From: Candidatus Bandiella numerosa
GTDB lineage: Bacteria > Pseudomonadota > Alphaproteobacteria > Rickettsiales > Midichloriaceae
Length of the DNA stretch: 10,154 nucleotides
Reading direction: 5' to 3'
Assembly: GCF_021811875.1 (NCBI RefSeq)
Contig: NZ_JAJBJD010000016.1
Location: 1 to 10,154, forward strand
A program made the position numbers and the translations under genes. Of this stretch, positions 1 through 5,286 are shown one piece after another; the first letter of the stretch is position 1; every line of letters starts with the position of its first letter. The notes below the pieces were generated by a model. That model searched no databases. It had not been told where the DNA came from and saw nothing but the letters and a program-made list of their open reading frames with translations.

Positions 1-48
1 CTTACTCTTCTCTATACGTTCTTCTGCTTCTCTTACTAAAAATGACAT
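1..48 (-). CDS. Partial gene, N-terminal 16 codons, function unknown
   Basis: Reading leftward from an ATG at 48-46, an open frame runs off the window edge and encodes MSFLVREAEERIEKSK. It is preceded by AGAGGAGG (minus strand, bases 60-53), five bases before the ATG. This is the best Shine-Dalgarno match beside any gene start in the window, and it is the main reason to accept the gene. The visible peptide is charged and probably helical, with no signal peptide. It lies downstream of obgE on the same strand but about 280 bases away, so it probably has its own promoter. I do not recognise the family from 16 residues. Confidence 0.6.
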   Translation of the reverse strand, partial: MSFLVREAEERIEKSK

Positions 49-86
49 TTTGCCTCCTCTTTCGTATGTACTTATCTTTTCATTCT

Positions 87-118
87 ATCATATATGTTTC
101 TTTCTGCCTATTATGCAA
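87..118 (-). promoter_or_regulatory. Possible promoter of the left-edge partial gene
   Basis: On the minus strand TTGCAT (118-113) resembles a -35 box. Two overlapping -10 candidates follow: TATATG (94-89, 18-base spacer) and TATGAT (92-87, five of six matches to consensus but a 20-base spacer). Transcription would begin roughly 30 bases upstream of the start codon at 48. In such AT-rich DNA -10-like hexamers are common, so this is weak. Confidence 0.22.
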
Positions 119-137
119 TGGTCTTTTTTATGTGTCC

Positions 138-206
138 CCCTGTGGGATAGGGTTAACACCCTTGCCTTTAGGCAAACACTTTAGTATTTTTCTTTTTTTA
201 AATACT
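138..206. repeat. Cluster of four short inverted repeats (possible structured RNA or leader)
   Basis: Four short hairpins follow one another: CCC-TGT-GGG (138-146), GGGT-TAAC-ACCC (150-161), TTGCC-TTTA-GGCAA (62-66 with 71-75, plus 100, that is 162-175), and a 7-bp stem AGTATTT/AAATACT (183-189 with 200-206) around a T-rich loop. GTGT at 132-135 can also pair with ACAC at 156-159 as an alternative fold. The 138-175 part is much richer in G+C than its surroundings. On the minus strand it would lie in the transcript after obgE or upstream of the left-edge gene's start. No stem is followed directly by a T-run, so it is not a clear intrinsic terminator. Its function is unknown. Confidence 0.4.
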
Positions 207-330
207 GTTAGAATTGTTTAGCTGGCAAATTTAAAAATCAGATTTGAGTATCAAATAATGTGATTCACAGTAAATTTTGGTTCTAATGATTGAATTATAT
301 ATAATTTTCGGCTGAAATTGATAAATCTGG

Positions 331-1332
331 TTAATTATTTTCTGATTTAAATGACTGTAAGGTATTAAATAGATTTCTCTTCATGTCAACAATACCAGTA
401 TTGTTAATACCAGAATAGAGCATAACGTTTTTATGAGTGTGTTCTTCAAGTTCCTTTTTCTTTTTTAGTATTTGCTTATCGTCAAGCATATCAATTTTTG
501 ATAATAAAATTAGTTCCATTTTATCTATAAGTTTGCCGTAATTTTTTAATTCTTTTCTAATTATTTCATAATTATTTATAATATCATCACTTGTAATATC
601 TATGATGTGTAGAAGTATTTCGCATCTTTCTAGATGTTTTAGAAACTTTATTCCAAGTCCATGCCCTAAGCTTGCATCTTCTATCAAACCAGGAATATCT
701 GCTATTGTAAATTCATTATGTTCATAATAGACAACTCCCAGCTGAGGTTTTAAAGTAGTAAATGGATAATCTGCAATTTTTGGTTTAGCAGAAGTTACTC
801 TGGATAAAAATGTAGATTTTCCAGCATTAGGCATTCCTAATAATCCGATATTTGATAAAAGTTTTAAATTTAGCCATATCCACATTTCATTTCCAATTTT
901 ACCTGCTGTAAATTTTCTAGGAGCCCGGTTTCTTGAAGATTTAAAATTGCTATTTCCTAAACCTCCTCCTCCACCTTTTAGGATAATTTCTTGTTGCTCG
1001 GGATGGTCAAAATCATATAATATGTATTTTCTATCTTCAGATAGAACTTGAGTTCCTTGAGGTACATAAATTATTAAATCTTCTCCTGATTTACCAGTTT
1101 TGTCACTTCCCTGTCCATTTTGTCCCTTAGGGGCTTTGAAATGCTGCTTATATCTAAAGTCAACTAGAGTATTTATGTTTGGTGCGACCTTAAGTATAAT
1201 TGAGCCACCATCACCACCATTGCCACCGTTTGGTCCTCCTAATTCTATGTATTTTTCTCTTCTAAAACTTGCAATTCCGTTTCCACCATCGCCTGCTTTT
1301 AAATATATTTTAGCTTCGTCTATAAAGTACAT
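331..1332 (-). CDS. obgE: Obg family GTPase (ObgE/CgtA)
   Basis: An essential-type GTPase that associates with the large ribosomal subunit and acts in 50S assembly and stress control. At 333 residues it has the N-terminal glycine-rich Obg fold (about 1-158; AGDGGNG at 13-19, GGPNGGNGGDGG at 32-43, GGGGGLGN at 120-127) and then the GTPase domain. G1 is GMPNAGKS (166-173), switch I is YPFTTL (189-194) and G3 is DIPG (212-215). G4 is SKID (278-281) rather than the usual NKxD, and G5 is the diverged SGINNTG (307-313). The protein ends soon after the G domain and lacks the optional C-terminal OCT domain. The start MYFIDEAKIYLKAGDGGNG matches the family N-terminus exactly, although no Shine-Dalgarno precedes it. 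The IalB-like gene ends six bases upstream, so the two are probably cotranscribed. The usual partners rplU and rpmA are not next to it. Identification is secure. Confidence 0.97.
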   Translation of the reverse strand: MYFIDEAKIYLKAGDGGNGIASFRREKYIELGGPNGGNGGDGGSIILKVAPNINTLVDFRYKQHFKAPKGQNGQGSDKTGKSGEDLIIYVPQGTQVLSEDRKYILYDFDHPEQQEIILKGGGGGLGNSNFKSSRNRAPRKFTAGKIGNEMWIWLNLKLLSNIGLLGMPNAGKSTFLSRVTSAKPKIADYPFTTLKPQLGVVYYEHNEFTIADIPGLIEDASLGHGLGIKFLKHLERCEILLHIIDITSDDIINNYEIIRKELKNYGKLIDKMELILLSKIDMLDDKQILKKKKELEEHTHKNVMLYSGINNTGIVDMKRNLFNTLQSFKSENN

Positions 1333-1338
1333 AAATTT

Positions 1339-1866
1339 TTAAGAACAATTATTTTTTAAATATTGCAACGATTCTTTGAAACCTGATAGATCGTAATAGT
1401 CTAAAGCAAAATTTTTATCATCCTTGTAACTCTTAATAGAAAAATAATTTATGTTTGTTTTGATTAATAAGTTGATTAGGTAATTATCCTGATCACTGTT
1501 ATATGTAGTGGCATAACTTTCATATGAACTATCCAAATTGTAGTTTTTATCTTCATCAACAGTCAAAATAACAAGATGTTGTTTTGATAAATCATATCCA
1601 GCGTAAGCGGTAATTGTGAATTTGTCCTTTCCCAAATAATTAATATTAACATAGGTATCTCCTCTTGCTCCAGTGTATAATGTAGTATTGATGGGGTTGG
1701 AATAAGTATAACATATTTTTTGCTTACCTTTTTTCTCAATATATGTTATCCAATTACCTATATTTCTTTGTTGTTTTTGTACGTTGATTTTTGCTTCTGC
1801 GGGACTTACAATACATGAAAGGCAAAGATAAGCTAAAAAACCAATTAATGGCAAACTATTTTTCAT
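1339..1866 (-). CDS. IalB-like (invasion-associated locus B family) periplasmic protein
   Basis: A 175-residue predicted secreted protein. Residues 1-25 form a signal peptide with a hydrophobic core and an AEA|K cleavage site (24-26). The mature part resembles the alphaproteobacterial IalB family: GNWITYIEKKGKQKICY (37-53, like the family's GDW.vY....gK.CY), ARGDTYVNI (67-75), AGYDL (89-93), and a C-terminal YYDLSGFKESLQYLKNNC (157-174, like YSLxGFxxAL...C). Two mature cysteines (52, 174) could form a disulfide. IalB was named in Bartonella for a role in erythrocyte invasion, but most relatives have no known function, so no virulence role should be assumed. An in-frame TTG lies at 1875, but the ATG at 1866 gives the better signal peptide. 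Another ATG-less choice is unlikely. The gene is followed by obgE after six bases and is divergent from dacA. The family call rests on motif memory, not a search. Confidence 0.75.
   Translation of the reverse strand: MKNSLPLIGFLAYLCLSCIVSPAEAKINVQKQQRNIGNWITYIEKKGKQKICYTYSNPINTTLYTGARGDTYVNINYLGKDKFTITAYAGYDLSKQHLVILTVDEDKNYNLDSSYESYATTYNSDQDNYLINLLIKTNINYFSIKSYKDDKNFALDYYDLSGFKESLQYLKNNCS
1784..1812 (+). promoter_or_regulatory. Candidate sigma-70 type promoter for dacA, inside the IalB-like gene
   Basis: TTGATT (1784-1789) and TACAAT (1807-1812) are separated by exactly 17 bases, with four and five of six matches to the TTGACA/TATAAT consensus. Initiation near 1819 would give a leader of about 55 bases before the ATG at 1875. 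The pair overlaps the coding sequence of the divergent IalB-like gene, as is forced by the 8-base gap between the two start codons. It is the best -35/-10 pair I found near an operon head in this window. Confidence 0.42.
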
Positions 1867-1874
1867 ATATTTCA

Positions 1875-3044
1875 ATGTTTAATTCAATAATGTATAAAAT
1901 TTTTATAACACTCATTTGTATAACTCATACAATAACTTTTGTCTTAGCTCAAGATAACATTTTTCCAATAAATTTTAATACAAATGCTGAATATGCATAT
2001 TTGGTTGATTATGAAAGCGGCGAAGTGTTATACGATAAAAACGGAAATGTGCCGATGACTCCATCATCTATGACAAAAATAATGACATCATACATTGCAT
2101 TTGCAAAATTGAAAGATGGGAGATTAAAATTATCGGATAAATTTACTATTAGCGATAATGCCTCTAAAAAAGGTGGCTCCAAGATGTTTTTAAAACCTGG
2201 AGAGCAGGTTTCGGTAGATGAGCTTTTAAAGGGAATAATAGTTTTATCTGGAAATGATGCATCTATTGCTTTAGCTGAGAGCCTACATGGGAGTGAAGAA
2301 AATTTTGCTAATGAAATGAATATATACGCGAAGAAATTGGATTTAAAAAACACAGTTTTTAAAAATAGTACGGGGTGGCCTGATGATGGGCACGTAATGA
2401 GTGCAAGGGATTTAGCAGTTTTAGCAACTAAATTAATTGAAGATTTTCCTGAATATTATCACTACCATGCTGTTAAGCAGCATTCATTTAATAATATCAA
2501 ACAAAATAATAGAAATACCTTAATAGGTTCATATGGTGTTGATGGAATAAAGACCGGAAAAACCGATTTAGGTGGATATGGGATAGTAGCAAGTGCAAAA
2601 AGGGATGGAAGAAGATTGATTGCCGTGATAAATGGTCTTAAAAGTGAAAAGGAAAGGGAAATTGAGGCAAAAAAGCTCCTTGATTTTGGCTTTTCAAATT
2701 TTAAAAATTTAATATTATTTAAAGGACAAAATGAGGTTGTTGAGGCAGATGTAATATATGGAAATTTGAATCAAATATCATTAAATGTGCAAGGTGAAAT
2801 TGTTATAACGGTGCCTTTAGAATATGACAGAACGAAAGACTTATTATTTTTAACTCAGTATAAGGAACCATTAGAAGCACCTATTAAAAAGGGTGCTGTG
2901 GTTGGTAAATTAAAAATTATGAATAATAAAGAAAAAATTCTGATTAAGGAGGTTGACCTCCTTGCAAGTACAGATGTTGAAGAATCAGGGATTATTAAAA
3001 AAGTTCTTCAAAGAATAAAATATTTTTTTAAAAAAATATTTTAA
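1875..3044 (+). CDS. dacA: D-alanyl-D-alanine carboxypeptidase (PBP5/DacA type, S11 family)
   Basis: A low-molecular-weight penicillin-binding protein that removes the terminal D-Ala from peptidoglycan pentapeptides in the periplasm. With the ATG at 1875 it has 389 residues and a signal peptide ending LA|Q (about residue 25). The three active-site motifs are in order: SxxK as SMTK (65-68, nucleophile Ser65), SGN (125-127) and KTG (226-228), in a S11 peptidase domain of about 30-260. A PBP5 C-terminal beta domain follows (about 275-365). The end, IIKKVLQRIKYFFKKIF, is a basic amphipathic helix of the kind that anchors PBP5 to the outer face of the inner membrane. The frame stays open upstream to a TTG at 1791 with ATGs at 1815 and 1848, but these would bury the signal peptide. 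An ATG at 1890 is a shorter alternative. No Shine-Dalgarno decides between them. The Dam gene starts five bases after the stop. Confidence 0.93.
   Translation: MFNSIMYKIFITLICITHTITFVLAQDNIFPINFNTNAEYAYLVDYESGEVLYDKNGNVPMTPSSMTKIMTSYIAFAKLKDGRLKLSDKFTISDNASKKGGSKMFLKPGEQVSVDELLKGIIVLSGNDASIALAESLHGSEENFANEMNIYAKKLDLKNTVFKNSTGWPDDGHVMSARDLAVLATKLIEDFPEYYHYHAVKQHSFNNIKQNNRNTLIGSYGVDGIKTGKTDLGGYGIVASAKRDGRRLIAVINGLKSEKEREIEAKKLLDFGFSNFKNLILFKGQNEVVEADVIYGNLNQISLNVQGEIVITVPLEYDRTKDLLFLTQYKEPLEAPIKKGAVVGKLKIMNNKEKILIKEVDLLASTDVEESGIIKKVLQRIKYFFKKIF
1902..1932 (-). promoter_or_regulatory. Weak candidate promoter for the IalB-like gene and obgE
   Basis: On the minus strand TTGTAT (1932-1927) could serve as a -35 and TATAAA (1907-1902) as a -10, with a rather long 19-base spacer. 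The start would fall about 30 bases before the ATG at 1866. The site lies inside the dacA signal-peptide codons. TTGTAT also forms a perfect 6-bp dyad with ATACAA at 1916-1932. Match quality is modest. Confidence 0.2.
2946..2963 (+). repeat. Perfect hairpin AAGGAGG-TTGA-CCTCCTT inside dacA
   Basis: A 7-bp perfect stem (2946-2952 with 2957-2963) around a TTGA tetraloop. Its left arm is a consensus Shine-Dalgarno sequence and its right arm is the matching anti-Shine-Dalgarno sequence. It lies within dacA codons (KEVDLL) about 87 bases before the first possible Dam start, and no start codon lies at the right distance from it. It is one of the most stable local stems in an AT-rich operon. Function is unproven. 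Confidence 0.55.
3017..3042. repeat. 26-base perfect A/T palindrome at the dacA 3' end
   Basis: The arm AAAATATTTTTTT (3017-3029) is followed without spacer by its exact reverse complement (3030-3042), ending in the first base of the dacA stop codon. It encodes the KYFFKKIF end of the membrane anchor. It could form an A-U hairpin in RNA, but with no G-C pairs and no following U-run it is not a typical terminator. Lys and Phe codons in AT-rich DNA may explain it. Confidence 0.5.
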
Positions 3045-3049
3045 TCAGC

Positions 3050-3931
3050 ATGATTTATGAAATTATGAAAAACTTGAAAAATAATTACAATATTATGCAA
3101 TCATCCTTGACCATGGTTAATAATAAATCTGTTAAGATTAAACCATTTATTAAGTGGGTTGGGGGAAAAAGGAATATAATAAATCACTTGATCAAAGAAT
3201 TACCAAAGAATATTAAAAATTACTATGAACCCTTTGCTGGTGGAGCTGCTCTATTTTATGAATTGCATGATAAAGTAAACTACAGCTTTTTATCGGACTT
3301 AAATATTGATTTAATTGTGGCGTATCAAGTTATCAAAAATAACACAGAAAAATTGATTGCTTTGTTGAAACAACATAAAGAATTACATTGTCAGGAGTAT
3401 TTTTATAAAGTGCGTAGTATGCAAGATATTGAGGAGCCAGTTGAAAATACAGCTAGGTTTATTTATTTGCTAAAAACATGTTTTAATGGTCTTTATAGAG
3501 TAAATAAAGATGGTAATTTTAATACACCTATTGGGAGTTATAAAAATCCCAATATTGTAGATGAATGCAATTTAAAATTAGTGAGTGAAGTCTTGAAAAA
3601 TGCAGACATAAAATATCAAGATTTTAGAAAAATAACACCACAAAAGGGAGATTTTGTTTATTTTGATCCGCCATATCATCAGTTAAATAATAATTCCTTT
3701 GTTGGATATCTGAGTGAAGGTTTTGTGGAAAAAGATCAAATTAGGTTAAGAGATTTTGCAATTGAATTGGATAGGGATGGTATAAAATTTATGATATCAA
3801 ACTCTGATACAGAATTTATACGCTCTATATATAAAAATTTTAAAATCAAAAATGTTGCTGCTCCAAGATTTATAAATTGTAAATCTGATAAGCGTCACTC
3901 GATATTGGAAACGTTAATTACGAATTATTAA
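3050..3931 (+). CDS. dam: DNA adenine methylase, Dam/DpnIIA (D12 class) family
   Basis: An S-adenosylmethionine-dependent N6-adenine DNA methyltransferase, expected by family to modify GATC. Motifs, numbered from the ATG at 3050: FIKWVGGK (33-40, N-terminal SAM-pocket motif), YEPFAGGAALFYEL (59-72, motif I), the family block FNGLYRVN...GNFNTPIGSY (145-164, linked with target recognition in Dam), and the catalytic DPPY (206-209). Length is 293 residues. Family members usually begin only about 10 residues before FIKW.GGK, so the internal ATG at 3113 (272 residues) fits better by length, while ATGs at 3050, 3065 and 3095 are also open. None has a Shine-Dalgarno. The 3050 start, five bases after dacA, allows translational coupling. 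No restriction enzyme gene of normal size is adjacent, so it looks like an orphan methylase. The GATC specificity is inferred from family motifs. Confidence 0.92.
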   Translation: MIYEIMKNLKNNYNIMQSSLTMVNNKSVKIKPFIKWVGGKRNIINHLIKELPKNIKNYYEPFAGGAALFYELHDKVNYSFLSDLNIDLIVAYQVIKNNTEKLIALLKQHKELHCQEYFYKVRSMQDIEEPVENTARFIYLLKTCFNGLYRVNKDGNFNTPIGSYKNPNIVDECNLKLVSEVLKNADIKYQDFRKITPQKGDFVYFDPPYHQLNNNSFVGYLSEGFVEKDQIRLRDFAIELDRDGIKFMISNSDTEFIRSIYKNFKIKNVAAPRFINCKSDKRHSILETLITNY

Positions 3932-3932
3932 G

Positions 3933-4028
3933 ATGATGTCAATGAATAAACAAGATTTAAAATATCAAATTGATGATAAGTTGATTGGGGGTATTCAGTA
4001 TGATGGAATTCACAATATGGGCCAATAA
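3933..4028 (+). CDS. Small ORF (31 codons) between dam and rmuC; doubtful gene or gene remnant
   Basis: An open frame starts one base after the dam stop with ATG ATG TCA ATG and ends at TAA 4026-4028. The peptide begins MMSMNKQDLKYQIDD and ends GIQYDGIHNMGQ. It is hydrophilic, with no signal peptide or membrane segment. No Shine-Dalgarno precedes it, but the one-base gap would allow coupling to dam. I recognise no family. It could be a real small protein, the surviving N-terminus of a lost gene (for example a partner of the methylase), or chance. The three closely spaced ATGs and the fact that it fills nearly the whole gap to rmuC are the only arguments in favour. Confidence 0.3.
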   Translation: MMSMNKQDLKYQIDDKLIGGIQYDGIHNMGQ

Positions 4029-4045
4029 GGGGAATATTTAATATT

Positions 4046-5272
4046 ATGGATATTGTGCTTACAATAGGAATAATGTCACTGCTAATACTAATATTATGTA
4101 TGGTAACGCTTATCTTTATCATAATTAATAAAAATACAAAAGGTGCAGAAAATTTAAAGGATCTAATAATAGAACAGAAATCATCATTAAATCACCTAAA
4201 TAATTTTTTTGATAAACAAATAAATTTTCTACACAATAGTATCTCTAAACAAGTTGAAAATAATCATTTAAATCAACAAAAACAGTTGGGTTCCATGCAA
4301 AAACAGTTGGTACAGATCGCAGAATTGAATGAGAATAAAATAGAAAACATGAGGCGATCAATGGAAGAAAAGGTTAATCAGATGCAAGAAAATAGTCAAA
4401 AGAAATTGGATGAAATTAGAGTAACTGTTGAAGAAAAGCTTCAATCTACACTTGAAAAGAGGTTGGGAGAATCTTTTAAACTTGTGAGTAATCAACTAGA
4501 AATGGTGCATAAAGGTTTAGGAGAAATGCAACATCTGGCAACAGGTGTTGGAGATTTAAAAAAGGTTCTAACTAATGTTAAAACAAAGGGAATTTGGGGA
4601 GAAGTCCAATTAGGTAGTATTCTAAAACAGATTTTAAGTGAAGAGCAATACACCATGAATGCAAAAATAAACCCTTTGAGCAATCAAAGAGTGGAGTATG
4701 CCTTAAAATTACCCAATAAGGATGAGGAAAATTCAGAAACTTTGTTACCTATAGATGCAAAATTACCTTTGGTAGAATACTATAAGCTTATAGAATTTTA
4801 TGAAGAGGTGGATAAGCCGAATATTGAAAAACAAATAAAAATATTAGAAGCTGTTGTTATGAAGGAAGCTAAAAGTATAAATGAAAAATATATTAAGCCG
4901 CCACATAGCACAGATTTTGCAGTGATGTTTCTTCCTATAGAGGGATTATATGCAGAGGTAGTGAGAATCCCAGGGTTGCTTGAAAAGTTACAACGTGAAT
5001 ATCGTGTTATAGTAACAAGTCCAACCACATTGACTGCATTACTTAACAGCGTTCAAATGGGTTTCAAAACTCTAGCTATTGAAAAAAGATCAAGTGAAGT
5101 TTGGAAACTTTTAGATTCAGTTAAACATGAATTTTCTAATTTTGTTAGTATCTTAAGTAAAACAAGAATAAAATTAGATCAGGCCAGCAAAGCTATAGGT
5201 GAGGCTGAATATAAGGGTAATGTAATAAAGAATAAACTGCAAAATGTTGAAAAATTACCACTTTTAAAATAA
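4046..5272 (+). CDS. rmuC: RmuC family DNA recombination protein
   Basis: RmuC proteins limit certain inversion and rearrangement events at short inverted repeats. The domain is predicted to adopt a nuclease-like fold, but the biochemical activity is poorly defined. The 408-residue product has one N-terminal membrane segment (about 4-27, followed by NKNTK), a long coiled-coil region rich in Q, E, K and L (about 35-175), and the RmuC domain (about 178-370). Family blocks are KTKGIWGEVQLGSIL (179-193), LPIDAKLPLVEYY (234-246) and DFAVMFLPIEGLYAE (290-304). The start gives a sensible membrane anchor. AAGGGG at 4027-4032 is a possible but distant (13-base) ribosome binding site. It lies 17 bases after the small ORF and 14 bases before uvrD, so it sits between a methylase and a repair helicase within the same apparent operon. 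Confidence 0.94.
   Translation: MDIVLTIGIMSLLILILCMVTLIFIIINKNTKGAENLKDLIIEQKSSLNHLNNFFDKQINFLHNSISKQVENNHLNQQKQLGSMQKQLVQIAELNENKIENMRRSMEEKVNQMQENSQKKLDEIRVTVEEKLQSTLEKRLGESFKLVSNQLEMVHKGLGEMQHLATGVGDLKKVLTNVKTKGIWGEVQLGSILKQILSEEQYTMNAKINPLSNQRVEYALKLPNKDEENSETLLPIDAKLPLVEYYKLIEFYEEVDKPNIEKQIKILEAVVMKEAKSINEKYIKPPHSTDFAVMFLPIEGLYAEVVRIPGLLEKLQREYRVIVTSPTTLTALLNSVQMGFKTLAIEKRSSEVWKLLDSVKHEFSNFVSILSKTRIKLDQASKAIGEAEYKGNVIKNKLQNVEKLPLLK
4277..4310 (+). repeat. Direct 13-base repeat (21-base period) in rmuC coiled coil
   Basis: CAAAAACAGTTGG occurs at 4277-4289 and again at 4298-4310. The 21-base period equals seven codons, so the repeat duplicates one coiled-coil heptad (QKQLGSM then QKQLVQI) without breaking the register. 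It is probably a recent in-frame heptad duplication. Confidence 0.6.
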
Positions 5273-5286
5273 ATAAAAAATTTAAA

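Larger units (their letters stand above)
49..330. other. Intergenic region between obgE and the left-edge gene
   Basis: This 282-base stretch has no plausible protein-coding frame on either strand. Its distal part (about 207-330, next to the obgE stop) is plain AT-rich sequence, with one 14-base self-complementary stretch AATTATATATAATT at 293-306. The central part (about 132-206) holds a compact series of inverted repeats annotated separately. I see no intrinsic terminator with a good U-tract directly after a stem for obgE on the minus strand. No tRNA or recognisable structured RNA family was identified. Confidence 0.5.

Noticed and set aside
162..199. TTGCC-TTTA-GGCAA stem followed by T-rich sequence as a plus-strand intrinsic terminator
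   Set aside because: The T-run begins about 13 bases after the stem and no plus-strand gene ends upstream of it.
1100..1342. Plus-strand proline-rich open frame opposite the obgE glycine-rich domain
   Set aside because: It is the antisense shadow of Gly codons (GGN read as NCC Pro) in a clearly conserved gene.
1791..1874. Upstream extension of dacA from TTG 1791 or ATGs 1815 and 1848
   Set aside because: It would bury the signal peptide, overlaps the candidate promoter, and lies antisense to the IalB-like signal peptide codons.
1916..1932. TTGTAT-AACTC-ATACAA dyad as a repressor operator
   Set aside because: Six-base arms of A/T-rich sequence are expected by chance here and the bases encode the dacA signal peptide; no known operator matches.
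3928..4122. Minus-strand open frame of 64 codons across the dam-rmuC junction
   Set aside because: It is antisense to the rmuC membrane anchor and the small ORF, with an Ile/Ser-rich composition typical of shadow frames.
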